The translations under genes and the position numbers were made by a program. This document shows, one piece after another, positions 33,330 to 43,272 of a stretch of DNA of 64,000 nucleotides (within the stretch, counting starts at the first letter, position 1; each line of letters starts with the position of its first letter). Origin of the DNA: Parafrankia discariae (GTDB lineage: Bacteria > Actinomycetota > Actinomycetes > Frankiales > Frankiaceae). A model generated the notes under the pieces. The model was not told the DNA's origin. It worked only from the letters and a program-made list of their open reading frames with translations, and made no database searches. The DNA lies in the NCBI RefSeq assembly GCF_000373365.1, contig NZ_KB891230.1, positions 1 through 64,000 on the forward strand, in the 5' to 3' direction.

Positions 33330-34529
33330 CTACCCGCCCTCGTCGAGACAAAGCGGGCTGCCGGCCGCCCCGAGGCCGGCGCGGTCGAAACGGGCGATCA
33401 GGCTGGGCTTCCGGAGATGCTCCTGGCGCAGGCGCGTGCACCGCCGGGCGAACTCCGCCGTGGTGCCGGCACGTGAGGCCAGCGCCCGCAGATCCCCGAG
33501 GAGGTCGATGGCCGCGTCGTAGTCGCTCTGCCTGCGGGCGTCGATCAGCACGTCGACGCGCCCCCAGGCCATGTCCTCATCGCGGGCCAGAGCGTCCAGC
33601 CGTTTCTCCCGGGCCAGCCCACGCTCCCGGGCATCGCGAGCATCCTGCTCGGCACGAGCAGCCTCGGCGTTCCGCCGGTGTTCCTGGCGGATGTCCGCGG
33701 CGGCGTCCAACAGGTGGGCGACCGTACGGCGGGGACGGCCATCCCGGCGGGGATCGGGCTCGCCACGAAAGCGTCGCAACACTTCCCTCTGGACCCGGGC
33801 CCCGTGGCCCTGCGTGACCTGGAGCAGGAGCTTCTCCTTGTCGCCGGCGGGAAGATCCTTGATCCACCTGGCCAGTGCGCGGGGATCGTCCCTGGCCTGG
33901 GCCGCAGGCGGACTCGCCTGGGCCGCGCTGGCAAGCAGATCGGCGTCGAGACGGAGGAAGTCCGCCAGGGCCCGCTGCGGCGCGGTCAGGGAACCCAGCC
34001 CGGCGGGCAACGGTGGCTCGAGATCGTCCTCGGCCTCGTCGTCGAAGGCCTCCTCGTCGCGTTCCCACACCCCGTAGCCCGCCAGCCAGGCCAGGTAAAG
34101 AGGCCGCAGATCACCGGCGGCGAGTTCGGCACGGACACCGACGATCGCCGACAACGAGTCCTCGGCGCCCTCCACCCAGTCCCCGCCCTCGTCCTCGCTA
34201 CTCAGATCGAGGACGAGATGCTCTCTGGTGGTCCAGGCGGTCACCTGCGGATCGACACAGTACTGCTCGGCGACCTTGAGGCCGAGAAGGGCACGGGGCA
34301 GGCGGAGCATCACCCGGTGGGTGCCCCAGCTGGCAAGATAGAGATGGGCGTCATAGAATCGCTCCACCATCTTCCGAGGATCACCACGGAAGTCACCCCA
34401 GTGGTATTCATTGGTGAAACTGGTGGCGGTGATCCTGGCCCGGGTGGACAGCGCACGGACCTCGTCCTGCTGCCGTGCGTCCAGAGGCCGGTCGACGGCC
34501 AGGAACTCGTAGTACTGGTACGTGGACAT
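33330..34529 (-). CDS. Conserved actinobacterial protein of unknown function
   Basis: 399 residues from ATG 34529. The start YQYYEFLAVDRPLDARQQDE with TRARITATSFTNEYHWGDFR and GDPRKMVERFYDAHLYLASW is highly characteristic of a family often found near SWIM zinc-finger proteins in actinobacteria. None is seen here. Residues ~255-340 are a charged coiled coil (HRRNAEAARAEQDARDARER). No enzymatic motif is visible. It and the next gene are on the same strand with a 28-bp gap. Confidence 0.7.
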   Translation of the reverse strand: MSTYQYYEFLAVDRPLDARQQDEVRALSTRARITATSFTNEYHWGDFRGDPRKMVERFYDAHLYLASWGTHRVMLRLPRALLGLKVAEQYCVDPQVTAWTTREHLVLDLSSEDEGGDWVEGAEDSLSAIVGVRAELAAGDLRPLYLAWLAGYGVWERDEEAFDDEAEDDLEPPLPAGLGSLTAPQRALADFLRLDADLLASAAQASPPAAQARDDPRALARWIKDLPAGDKEKLLLQVTQGHGARVQREVLRRFRGEPDPRRDGRPRRTVAHLLDAAADIRQEHRRNAEAARAEQDARDARERGLAREKRLDALARDEDMAWGRVDVLIDARRQSDYDAAIDLLGDLRALASRAGTTAEFARRCTRLRQEHLRKPSLIARFDRAGLGAAGSPLCLDEGG

Positions 34530-34557
34530 CCTCTACCTGATTTTTGTCACGTCGCCG

Positions 34558-34869
34558 TCAGAGCGCCCAGCGCCGGTAGGCCTCGATCCATTCCGCCCCA
34601 CCCGGAGGAGGGTCGGGCAGCGGCAGATCCAGAATCCCGATTGCCTGGCGGTACCTCCCACGGGCGCAGACCGCGACGATACCGCTCCCAGACAGCAGAT
34701 CGATCCCCATCACCGTCACTTCCACGCCCAGGACGGCGGTCCGGAAGGGAACAGCGAGACTGTCCCCGATCACGGCATGAAACGCCGTGAGCTGTTCGTC
34801 CTCACCATAGGCATCGACGACGGCACGCTCGACCAGCACATCCAGCTCGACGTCACTCAGCTCCGCCAT
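34558..34869 (-). CDS. Small conserved protein (calcium-binding-protein-like family)
   Basis: About 103 residues from ATG 34869; the longer frame to 35019 adds non-conserved sequence. Visible features are VVDAYGEDEQLTAFHAVIGD, LAVPFRTAVLGVEVTVMGID, then IVAVCARGRYRQAIGILDLP and GAEWIEAYRRWAL. Homologues are annotated as calcium-binding proteins, although no EF-hand is evident here. In other actinobacteria it accompanies the type of gene that lies just downstream. Confidence 0.65.
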   Translation of the reverse strand: MAELSDVELDVLVERAVVDAYGEDEQLTAFHAVIGDSLAVPFRTAVLGVEVTVMGIDLLSGSGIVAVCARGRYRQAIGILDLPLPDPPPGGAEWIEAYRRWAL

Positions 34870-35153
34870 GGTCGGCAGCCTACCAACGGCGATGGGCGGA
34901 CAATCCTCGCCGGCTCTCGCCCTGCCTGCATGAAGGTATGACCGGGTCCGTGGCCCGCCCGCCGCCACGACAGTCTGCTCGCGACCGCCCGCGCCCGTCG
35001 ACAGCACAGGGCTTACCACCTACGTGACGCGCATTCCGACAACCGGCGGCGGGAGCTGTCAATCGCTGTGACTCCGGCATCCCTTGGCCGCAACCGCGAG
35101 CCCGTCATCACAGGTGGCCAGGCTGCTCACGCTCCAGCCCCCAGTGGGTTCGA

Positions 35154-35313
35154 ATGATTTCCGAGACCGGGTACATCTGGTCCCCCTTGCCGCTTACGAA
35201 GCCAGACCTACTCCGCGACGGCGGGCCGGTCGATCCGGGCCTGAATCAGGCGTGGCACGAGGACGCCAGCCCGCTCGAGGTACCAATCCCCACTCCCTGG
35301 GCGCGGTTCGAGA
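35154..35313 (+). pseudogene. 5' fragment of an unknown gene cut by the rve-type IS
   Basis: From ATG 35154 the frame reads MISETGYIWSPLPLTKPDLL, then VDPGLNQAWHEDASPLEVPI and TPWARFE, and runs into the left end of the IS. Codon use and composition look genuine. I do not recognise the family and no ribosome site is clear. Confidence 0.35.
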
Positions 35314-36536
35314 CTGTGGGGCTCCACAACCCCGATTTGGGCGGTGACCTGCGCGTTTGCCCGGCGGACTGGGCCTGCGTCGGGCAGGCTGGATAGTCAT
35401 GGTGTGGTCGCTGCTCTACGCCCTGACACGCAACACTCTCGGACTGATGCTGCTCCGCGTGCGCGGCGACACCGCGAAGGACGTGGAGCTCCTCATCCTG
35501 CGACACCAAGTGGCAGTGTTACGACGGCAAGTGAACCGTCCGACGCTGGAACCAGCGGATCGGGTGATCCTCGCAGCCCTGTCCCGGCTGCTCCCCCGAG
35601 CCCGCTGGGGTTCGTTCTTCGTCACCCCCGCCACCGTGCTGCGCTGGCACCGCGACCTCCTCGCACGCAAATGGACCTATCCACGGAAGTCGCCCGGACG
35701 GCCGCCGGTCCGCAGAGAGATCCGCGAACTGGTCCTGCGCCTCGCGCAGGAGAACCCGACTTGGGGCCACCGCAGGATCCAGGGCGAACTGATCGGGCTG
35801 GGCTACCCGGTCGGAGTCGCCACCGTCTGGCGGATCCTGCACCGCGCCGGTGTCGATCCCGCACCCCGGCGGGCCGACGCCTCCTGGCGGACGTTTCTGC
35901 GCGCCCAGGCGTCCGGCCTGCTGGCCTGCGATTTCTTCACGGTGGACACCGTGTTCCTGCAGCGGATCTACGTGTTCTTCGTCGTCGAACACGCCACCCG
36001 CCGTGTTCATGTCCTCGGGGTCACGAAGCATCCGACCACGGCCTGGGTCACCCAGCAGGCACGGAACCTGCTGATGAATCTCGAGGAGCGCAGCCACCGG
36101 CTCCGGCTCCTTCTCCGTGACCGCGACACGAAATTCACGGCCTCGTTCGACGCTGTCTTCACCGGGGCCGGCATCGACGTGGTACGCACACCCCCGCAAG
36201 CCCCACAGGCGAACGCGATCGCGGAACGCTGGGTCGGCACCGCCCGCCGTGAATGCACCGACAGGCTGTTGATCGTCTCCGAACGGCACCTAACATCGGT
36301 CCTCGACAGCTACGCCGAGCATTTCAACACCCATCGGCCTCACCGCTCCCTCAGCCAGCACCCACCCGACTCGCCACCCGTGGTCACCCCGACGTCGAAT
36401 TCCACCGTCCGGCGCACCCGCATCCTCGGCGGATTGATCAACGAGTACCGTAACGCCGCCTGACACCTCCCGCGGAAGATCCTCAACCGCAAAAGGCCAG
36501 CTCACCGGCCGAAACCCGGATTCTGGAGCCCCACAG
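35314..36536 (+). mobile_element. Full-length rve-type insertion sequence (IS3/IS481-like)
   Basis: A 1223-bp element with imperfect inverted ends (ctgtggggctccacaacccc on the left; the right end complements to ctgtggggctccagaatccg). It carries one transposase gene. No target duplication is evident (gaga against gcgc). The right end abuts a decapitated sensor kinase. A second, truncated and inverted copy lies 4 kb to the left. Confidence 0.88.
35399..36463 (+). CDS. Integrase-core (rve) transposase
   Basis: 354 residues from ATG 35399; TTG 35357 is in frame. An N-terminal DNA-binding region (AKDVELLILRHQVAVLRRQV, then FFVTPATVLRWHRDLLARKW and NPTWGHRRIQGELIGLG) precedes the catalytic core. 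The DDE triad is placed as CDFFTVDTVF (D), IDVVRTPPQAPQANAIAERW (D region before it in LRDRDTKF, E in AERW), then GTARRECTDRL. It ends with HFNTHRPHRSLSQ, the usual tail. It is intact, so this copy may still be mobile. Confidence 0.9.
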   Translation: MVWSLLYALTRNTLGLMLLRVRGDTAKDVELLILRHQVAVLRRQVNRPTLEPADRVILAALSRLLPRARWGSFFVTPATVLRWHRDLLARKWTYPRKSPGRPPVRREIRELVLRLAQENPTWGHRRIQGELIGLGYPVGVATVWRILHRAGVDPAPRRADASWRTFLRAQASGLLACDFFTVDTVFLQRIYVFFVVEHATRRVHVLGVTKHPTTAWVTQQARNLLMNLEERSHRLRLLLRDRDTKFTASFDAVFTGAGIDVVRTPPQAPQANAIAERWVGTARRECTDRLLIVSERHLTSVLDSYAEHFNTHRPHRSLSQHPPDSPPVVTPTSNSTVRRTRILGGLINEYRNAA

Positions 36537-36537
36537 G

Positions 36538-37269
36538 CGCGACTTCTCGCGCGACGACGAGGACCTGCTCGCGGACCTGGCCCGCTACGCCGCGATCCTG
36601 GTCCGCTCCGAGCAGCTGAGCGAGCGGCTGCGCGAGTCCCGCAGCCGCATCGTCTCCGGCCGGGAGGAGGAGCGGCGGCGGCTGCGCCGGGACCTGCATG
36701 ACGGGCTCGGGCCGTCCCTGGCCTCGCTCGTGCTGAGGCTGGGCGCCATCCAGTCGCGGACCGAGCCGGTGGAACGGGACGCGCTGATCGTCGAGACACG
36801 CGAGGAGGTCAGGGCGGCGATCGCCGAGGTGCGCCGGCTGGTGGACGACCTGCGCCCACCGGCGATCGACGAGGTCGGCCTGCTGGAGGCGATCCGGCAG
36901 CGCGCCGTCGCGCTGTCCGGTGCCGTCGCGTTCGAGGTGACGGGGCCGCCCGCCCCGCCGCTCCCGGCCGCCGTCGAGGTCGCCGCGTTCCGGATCGCGT
37001 CCGAGGCGATGACGAACGCCGCCCGGCATTCGGGCGCGAGCCGGTGCCTCGTCGGTGTCGAGCTGACGGGCACCTTCGAGCTGACGGTCAGCGACAACGG
37101 CCGCGGCGCCACGCCCGACGCCCACCCGGGGGTGGGCTGGGCGTCGATGCGGGAGCGGGCTGCCGAGCTCGGTGGAAGCTGCACGATCACCAGCAGGCCC
37201 GGGGGCGGCCTGATCGTGCGCGCCGTGCTACCGCTGGGCCAGGATGAGCCCGTGGAGATCGACGCGTGA
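36538..37269 (+). pseudogene. NarL-type sensor histidine kinase lacking its N-terminal half
   Basis: The frame is open from the IS end and encodes the tail of a GAF-like domain (DEDLLADLARYAAILVRSEQ). The HisKA_3 dimerisation region EEERRRLRRDLHDGLGPSLA follows with the phospho-accepting His, then AFRIASEAMTNAARHSGASR, DNGRGATPDAHPG and a HATPase end. The first ATG inside is at 36730, past the H-box. With the sensor half and start removed, this is a broken kinase unless an IS-borne promoter and start drive a truncated form. The stop overlaps the response regulator (GTGA). Confidence 0.85.
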
Positions 37270-37907
37270 TCCGGCTGCTCATCGCGGACGACCACCCGGC
37301 CTACCGCCGCGGCCTGGAGCTCATGCTCGGCCCCATCGCGGACATGGAGATCGCGGGCGCGGCCGCCACCGGCGTGCAGGCCGTCGAGCAGGGCTTGGCG
37401 CTGTCGCCCGACGTGATCCTCATGGATCTGCGGATGCCCGATCTCGACGGCATCGAGGCCACCCGCAGGCTGCGCCACGCCGGCTGCGCCGCCGCGGTCG
37501 TCGTCCTGACGATGTTCGAGGACGACGACTCGGTCTTCGCCGCGATGCGGGCCGGTGCCCGGGGCTACCTGCTCAAGGGCGCCGACCAGGACGAGATCGA
37601 GCGGGCGGTCCGGGCGGCCGCGGCGGGCGAGGCGATCTTCGGCGCGCAGATCGCGCAGCGCGTCATCGCGCACTTCGCCCAGGGTGCCGGATCGCCGGCC
37701 GTCGCCTTCCCGTCGCTCACCGAGCGCGAACGTGAGGTGCTGGAGATGGTCGCCGCCGGAAAGGGCAACGCGACCATCGCCCACGAACTGATGATCAGTC
37801 TCAAGACCGTGCGGAACCACGTGTCCAACATCTTCACCAAGCTGCAGGTCTCCGAACGCTCCCAGGCCATCGTCAAGGCACGCGCGGCCGGCCTCGGCAA
37901 CCCCTGA
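37266..37907 (+). CDS. NarL/LuxR-family response regulator
   Basis: 213 residues from GTG 37266. The receiver has IADDHPAYRRGLELML, phospho-acceptor Asp in VILMDLRMPDLDG, Thr in VVLTMFEDDD and Lys in GYLLKGADQDE. The LuxR-type helix-turn-helix is LTEREREVLEMVAAGKGNAT and SLKTVRNHVSNIFTKLQVSE. It is complete and translationally coupled to the truncated kinase. With that kinase damaged it may be an orphan or be phosphorylated by another kinase. Confidence 0.93.
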   Translation: MIRLLIADDHPAYRRGLELMLGPIADMEIAGAAATGVQAVEQGLALSPDVILMDLRMPDLDGIEATRRLRHAGCAAAVVVLTMFEDDDSVFAAMRAGARGYLLKGADQDEIERAVRAAAAGEAIFGAQIAQRVIAHFAQGAGSPAVAFPSLTEREREVLEMVAAGKGNATIAHELMISLKTVRNHVSNIFTKLQVSERSQAIVKARAAGLGNP

Positions 37908-38491
37908 CGTCCTCGACGGCCGCAGTCATAGACGGCCGTTTCGCAGCCCTTGGGTACGTCACCGCGCTCCGCTGATCGGTTCACGTCTCCCAGACGTCCC
38001 AAGACCGCCCGCCGCTGAAACGGACGGTCCGGCCGCTCCGCTGCGCACGTCGACGCAGGTCACACGGCTGCATCAGCTAGCTCCGTTAGGTTATGCGGCG
38101 CATGTGTAGCTACCGATGTAGCAACAGCCGGCGTCCGTCCCGAGAGCCACGAGGCGAGCTGGACCGCGAGTGTGGACGCGCAGGTCCCACGCCTTCAGCA
38201 GCGCGTCCAACGCGGAGCGGCGCCGAGTCTGGGTCCGGAAGCGGACGCCTGACCAGGACACTTGCGCAACGTCGGACGCGATCGGAGCGGCACCGCGACG
38301 GGCGAGAGCCGGCTTGACCGTGTTGCCCCGAAGCGGACGGTCTGCGGGAAGCATCTGTGCAGGTCAGCGGGGGTGTACGGGTGACCGTCCGCCGCCTGCC
38401 TACGGTCGGCGTTGCTACACCCGTTGCTACATAACGATCTACAAAACACTCTAGATGATCTCTGTTGCGAGGTAAAATCGCTGGTCAGAGG
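37908..38491. other. Gene-free stretch before tRNA-Phe
   Basis: About 580 bp downstream of the response regulator, with no supported gene. A small hairpin (acggccg/cggccgt, 10-base loop) lies at ~37916-37940 and may end the response-regulator transcript. The part at 38395-38470 is noticeably AT-richer (ttgctacataacgatctac), as at the 3' flank of a tRNA that has received mobile DNA. No integrase is present. Confidence 0.4.
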
Positions 38492-38568
38492 TGGTGGGCA
38501 GGGGCGGGGTCGAACCGCCGACCTTCCGCTTTTCAGGCGGACGCTCGTACCGACTGAGCTACCTGCCC
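38492..38568 (-). tRNA. tRNA-Phe (GAA)
   Basis: A 77-nt minus-strand cloverleaf including encoded CCA. The acceptor pairs gggcagg with cctgccc, discriminator A, anticodon loop ctgaaaa with GAA, and T arm ggcggttcgaccccgcc. It lies 42 bp downstream of tRNA-Asp on the same strand, so the two are probably co-transcribed. Confidence 0.95.
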
Positions 38569-38610
38569 ATGTCTTGTGCTGTGTTGCTGGTGCTGCGCTA
38601 CCAACTAACG

Positions 38611-38685
38611 CGGTCCCGACGGGATTCGAACCCGCGACCTCCGCCTTGACAGGGCGGCGTGAACTCCAGACTTCACCACGGGACC
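38611..38685 (-). tRNA. tRNA-Asp (GTC)
   Basis: A 75-nt minus-strand cloverleaf. The acceptor pairs ggtcccg with cgggacc, discriminator G, anticodon loop ctgtcaa with GTC, T arm gcgggttcgaatcccgt. CCA is not encoded. It is upstream of tRNA-Phe. The 333 bp from here to the nSTAND1 gene hold no supported gene. Confidence 0.95.
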
Positions 38686-39018
38686 ATGTGTCAATCTTCA
38701 GTTGTCACTGCGATCATCCCGAGCGGTCGCGCCACCTGTGGTGAGGCCGCTCGGCTGCTCAGGAACTGGAGGTCATGCTACAGGACGATGCGACCCATCC
38801 GGGCTGTGGGGGACAGGAAGTTTTCCCAACACATGATCAATCCGCGAGCCAAGATCCCCTGGACCGTCGAGCTCCGGGCCAGGCCCTCGCGCGGGCGCAC
38901 GAGCGCCGGGTCGACTGTCGACGGTCGCTGTCCGAGTCAGGGAGGCCCGGAGTCAGGGAGGGCCGTCTGTCGCGTAGGTGACTGATGTGCGGTCAAAGTC
39001 GGCGATAGACCACAATCG

Positions 39019-42000
39019 GTGACGTTGTCCGATCGACCCATTGCCCCTGAGACGGGTGAGGTCATGACATCCGAGCGCCCGGAGCGTGGCGGACCGCACG
39101 GTTCCGGTGAGCACACACCGGGCGCCGCGGCCCGGCCGGACCAGCGGACCCCTCACACGGTGGCCGGGAACGCGGCGGAGCTGCGCACGCCGCCGCTGGT
39201 CGAGTCCCAGGCGGCGCCCACGCAGATCATCGACGGGTACCCGGCGAGGCCACCGACCAGTGCGTACTCGGCGGCCTGCCCGTACCCGGGGCTGCGCGGC
39301 TTCGACGAGTCGAGTGAGCGGTGGTTCTTCGGGCGTGAGCGGATGGTCGCGGACCTGGTGGCGCGGGTCGCCTCGGGGGCCTCGCGGGTAGGGCCGTTGG
39401 TGCTCGTCGGCGCTTCGGGGTCGGGGAAGTCATCGCTGCTGCGCGCCGGGCTCCTGCCCGCCCTCGCGCGCGAGGCGCTTCCCGGCTCGCGGAGCTGGCC
39501 GCGGCTGGTGATGACACCGGGCGAGCATCCGCTCGAGGCGCTCGTCCAGCGGGTTGTCGAGGCGACCGGGATGCCGACGATGGCGCGGATGCTGGGTGAC
39601 AGCCTGCGCCGGGAGCCGGAGCGGCTCAGCGAGATCGTCCGTGAGCTGCTCGCCGCCGGCGCCGCGCGCGGCACGCGCGCCGCGGACGCCAAGCCTCGGT
39701 CCGCCCCTGACGGTGACGAGACCACGAAGCAATACGGACGGCACGAACCGCGGATGATGATCGCGGTCGACCAGTTCGAGGAGGTTTTCACGCTCTGCGT
39801 CGACCAGGGCGAGCGGGAGGCGTTCGTCCGGGCCCTGTGCGCGACCGCGGCGGGCGGGGCGGTCGTCGTGATCGGCCTGCGGGCGGACTTCTACGGGACG
39901 TGTGCGTCCTTCCCCGAACTCGTCGAGGTCCTGCAGGTCAACCAGGTCGTGGTCGGGCCGATGGCGGCTGCCGACATCCGCGAGATCGTGGTGAATCCGG
40001 CTCGGGCCGCGGGTGGGGACGTCGAGCCCGGGCTGGTCGAGCTCGTGCTGCGCGATCTCGGCGCCGCCGCCGGCACGGGGATCGCCGGGAGCGACCAGGG
40101 TCCCGGCCACGGCACCAGTCACAGCACCGGCACCGGCACCGGCACCAGTCACAGCCTCGGGTTCGGTTCCGGGTTCGTGGCCGATCCGGGTTCGCTGCCG
40201 TTGCTGGCCCACGCGCTGCGCGCGACCTGGTTCGCCCGGGCGGGCGAGGCACTGACCGTCGCCGATTATCTGCGTGTCGGCGGGCTGACCGGAGCCATCG
40301 CCCAGACCGCCGAGGCGGCCTACACGAGTCTGGACGTGGCCGCCCAGCAGGCCGTCCGGCCGCTGCTGATGCGCATGATCCGGCTCGGGGAGAACGGTGC
40401 GGACACCCGTCGCAGGATGCGGCGGGCCGCGCTGCTCGCGGAGGTGCCGGGGCCGGAGTCGGCGACGGTCCTGGACGCGCTGGTCGCCGCGCGTCTCGTC
40501 GAGGCCGACGCCGAGGGGGACCGGGACACTCTGCAGATCGCGCACGAGGCGTTGCCGCGTTCCTGGCCGCGCCTGCGCGAGTGGATGGACCTGGACCGGG
40601 CCGGCGCTGTGGCGTTGCAGCAGCTCCGCGACGCCGCCGAGGTGTGGGAGCGGGGCGGGCGGGATCCGTCCTATCTGTTCACCGGTTCGCGGCTCGCCGC
40701 GGCCCGCGAGTGGATGGACGACGACCCGAACGGCGACCCCAACGACCGCCGGGATGGCGACCCGAACCGCGATCAGGATCGTAAGCAGGACGTCGACGCG
40801 ACGACCAGGCGGTTCTTCGACGCGAGCGTCCGCGCCGAGGCGGAGCAGCAGCGGGCGGCGGCACGCCGGACCCGGCGGCTGCGCCAGCTCGCGGCGGCGC
40901 TGGCCGTCCTGCTGCTCGTCGCCGCGTCGCTGGCGGGTCTGACGTTCCAGCAGAGCAACGCGTCGGGACGGGCTCGGGACCGGGCGCTCTCGCAGCGGAT
41001 CGCGACCCAGGCGGAGTCCGCCCGGCGGGACAATCCGGCGCTGGCCGCCCAGCTCAGCCTGGTCGCGTTGCGCACGGCGGACACACCGGAGGCACGCGGG
41101 GCCGTCCTGTGGTCATTCAACGGCGGGGGCGGGGTGCCGACGCGGTACCAGGCGCATTCCAAGTCGGTCGGGACGGTGGCCTACAGCCGGGACGGTCGGC
41201 TACTCGCGACGGGCAGCGACGACTGGACGGCCGCGCTGTGGGACGCGACCGATCCGCGGCGGCTCACGCCCCTCGCACGCATCCCGAACGAGCGTGGTGG
41301 CGGGCATGGTCGGGCGGTGAAGGCGGTGGCTTTCAACCGGAACGGGACGGTGCTGGCGACCGGTGGCACCGACGGGCTGGCGAAGCTGTGGGACATCACC
41401 GACCGGGCGAGGCCACGCCTGCTGGCGACGCTGCCGAAGGCGGATTCGGAGGTCTACGGCCTGGCGTTCGATCCGTCGTCTGATCGTCTCGCCGTCGGTG
41501 GCTACGGGAAGTCAGCGTACCTCTACGACGTGTCCGACCCGGCCCATCCGGCGAAGGAGGGACAGCTTTTCCTGCACCTGGCGCAGGTGGTGGCGCTGGA
41601 GTTCAGCCCGGACGGCGCGTTCCTGGTCGCCGGGGACGAGGGTGGCTCGGCCCTGCTGTGGTCGATCAGTGATCCGAGCAGTCCGCGGCCGCTGAAGGTT
41701 CTCGTCGAGGACGGTGGGCCCAGCACGGACGGCGCGGGCCCGATCCGGGCGGTCTCGTTCGGCGGTGACGGCCACACCGTCTACACCGCCGGGGACGGCG
41801 GCTACATCCGCGAGTTCACCGGGCCGGACCTGACGCACCTGGCGTACGCCGGCCGGGCCGGGGCGGGGAACGCGCCGATGACGGGTCTCGGCGTGGACCC
41901 GGTGAGTGGTCTGGTCGCCGTGGGCGGGTTCCGGTACGTGGGAGTTCCGATCTTCGACGTCGACGTCGATCAGTACAGCCTGACCTTCCTGGACGAGGGC

Positions 42001-43158
42001 GCCACGGTCTGGGATGTGGCCTTCAGCCCGGACGGCCACCGGCTCGCCTCGGTGTCGGTGGACGGTTCGCTGCGGATCTGGGAGATACCCGGCCCGGCGC
42101 TGATCGGGCGCGACGGCGCCCAGGAGGACGTCGTGCTGAACCCGGTCACCGGCATTGTCGCGATCACCACCGACAAGGCGGTCGAGCTCTGGGACGTCCA
42201 GGATCCCTACGCCCCGCGCAAGCTGCACGTTCTCACCGACGTGACGAAGGGCGAGAACGACCCGACGGGCTCGTCGGCCTTCAGCCCGGACGGGAACGTC
42301 CTCGCCGTGGGCACGGGCAAGAACATCGTTTTCTACGACATCCGCGACCCGGCGAAGCCGTCCCGGATCTCGGACGTGCCCGGACTACCCGGCGGCACGG
42401 CGAAGGTCTGGTTCAGCCCGGACGGCGGGACTCTCGCGACCGGCGGCCTCAACGCCCCGCCGGAACCCGCCTTCCAGGCCAGGGTCGAGACCTGGGACGT
42501 GACCGACCTCGCCCACCCACGGCGGCTCGCCTCGGTGGTCGCCCACCGGTCCAGTGTCCGTGACCTGAACTTCTCTCCGGACGGGCGGACCCTCCTGACC
42601 GCGGCGGAACGCTCCGTCAAGCTCTGGGACGTGTCGGACCCGCGGCGGCTCCGGCTGATCTCGGAACTGCCCGAGTTCCCGGCCGGGGTCTGGGATGTCC
42701 GCTTCTCCCCCGACGGCAGGACCCTCGCCGCCGGCGGCGCGAACCCGTTCGCGATGCTCTGGGACGTCACCGACCTGCGCGCACCACGCCAGATCGCGGA
42801 CCTGCCGGGCCATTCGACGTCCGTGACCAGCGTCGCGTTCAGCCGGGACGGCTCGCAGCTCGCCACTGGCAGCAACGACAACACCGTGCGGGTGTGGGAC
42901 GTGACGGACCGCGACTCCCCGAAGCTGGTCGAGAAGCTCACCCGGTCCGCGGGCAGCGAGGCCGGCGTCGGGGAGATCATCTACACCCTGGACGGCGAGC
43001 GGCTGGTCGGCGTGACCTTCACCGTGCCCGCGGTGGTGTGGGACCTCGACGTCGACCGGGTGCGGGCCAGGATCTGCGAGCGGGCGGGGGTGGGCATCAC
43101 GGCCGAGGAGTGGCGACGTTTCCTACCTGATCTGCCCTACGATCCGGTCTGTGGGTGA
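39019..43158 (+). CDS. nSTAND1 NTPase with fourteen WD40 repeats
   Basis: 1379 residues from GTG 39019; ATG 39064 with gggtgagg upstream is an equally good start. Residues ~90-120 have YPGLRGFDESSERWFFGRE, the nSTAND1 entry motif. Walker A is at ~129-138 (VGASGSGKSSLLRAG) and Walker B at ~246-256 (MMIAVDQFEEVFTL). A His/Ser/Thr/Gly-rich insertion lies near 365-385. A membrane helix at ~620-640 (LAAALAVLLLVAASLAGLTF) separates the NTPase from a QESARRDNPALAAQLSLVAL-like linker. Fourteen WD40 units, typically FSPDGRTLAAGG then WDVTD, then follow, enough for two seven-blade propellers. STAND proteins are ligand-triggered switches used in signalling or conflict. The C-terminal ERAGVGITAEEWRRFLPD is conserved in the family. 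Confidence 0.9.
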   Translation: MTLSDRPIAPETGEVMTSERPERGGPHGSGEHTPGAAARPDQRTPHTVAGNAAELRTPPLVESQAAPTQIIDGYPARPPTSAYSAACPYPGLRGFDESSERWFFGRERMVADLVARVASGASRVGPLVLVGASGSGKSSLLRAGLLPALAREALPGSRSWPRLVMTPGEHPLEALVQRVVEATGMPTMARMLGDSLRREPERLSEIVRELLAAGAARGTRAADAKPRSAPDGDETTKQYGRHEPRMMIAVDQFEEVFTLCVDQGEREAFVRALCATAAGGAVVVIGLRADFYGTCASFPELVEVLQVNQVVVGPMAAADIREIVVNPARAAGGDVEPGLVELVLRDLGAAAGTGIAGSDQGPGHGTSHSTGTGTGTSHSLGFGSGFVADPGSLPLLAHALRATWFARAGEALTVADYLRVGGLTGAIAQTAEAAYTSLDVAAQQAVRPLLMRMIRLGENGADTRRRMRRAALLAEVPGPESATVLDALVAARLVEADAEGDRDTLQIAHEALPRSWPRLREWMDLDRAGAVALQQLRDAAEVWERGGRDPSYLFTGSRLAAAREWMDDDPNGDPNDRRDGDPNRDQDRKQDVDATTRRFFDASVRAEAEQQRAAARRTRRLRQLAAALAVLLLVAASLAGLTFQQSNASGRARDRALSQRIATQAESARRDNPALAAQLSLVALRTADTPEARGAVLWSFNGGGGVPTRYQAHSKSVGTVAYSRDGRLLATGSDDWTAALWDATDPRRLTPLARIPNERGGGHGRAVKAVAFNRNGTVLATGGTDGLAKLWDITDRARPRLLATLPKADSEVYGLAFDPSSDRLAVGGYGKSAYLYDVSDPAHPAKEGQLFLHLAQVVALEFSPDGAFLVAGDEGGSALLWSISDPSSPRPLKVLVEDGGPSTDGAGPIRAVSFGGDGHTVYTAGDGGYIREFTGPDLTHLAYAGRAGAGNAPMTGLGVDPVSGLVAVGGFRYVGVPIFDVDVDQYSLTFLDEGATVWDVAFSPDGHRLASVSVDGSLRIWEIPGPALIGRDGAQEDVVLNPVTGIVAITTDKAVELWDVQDPYAPRKLHVLTDVTKGENDPTGSSAFSPDGNVLAVGTGKNIVFYDIRDPAKPSRISDVPGLPGGTAKVWFSPDGGTLATGGLNAPPEPAFQARVETWDVTDLAHPRRLASVVAHRSSVRDLNFSPDGRTLLTAAERSVKLWDVSDPRRLRLISELPEFPAGVWDVRFSPDGRTLAAGGANPFAMLWDVTDLRAPRQIADLPGHSTSVTSVAFSRDGSQLATGSNDNTVRVWDVTDRDSPKLVEKLTRSAGSEAGVGEIIYTLDGERLVGVTFTVPAVVWDLDVDRVRARICERAGVGITAEEWRRFLPDLPYDPVCG

Positions 43159-43272
43159 TTGTTCCGCCACCGCTGTGACCGCGACCGCCGCGGTGCCGTC
43201 AGCCGCCTCGGCGGCGACGACAGTCTCGACGGCGGCAGTCTCAGCGGCGACGGCCCCGGCGGCCAGTCGGGT

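Noticed and set aside
38492-38685. Integrated element at the tRNA-Phe/tRNA-Asp pair
   Set aside because: No integrase, excisionase or duplicated tRNA end could be found in the window.
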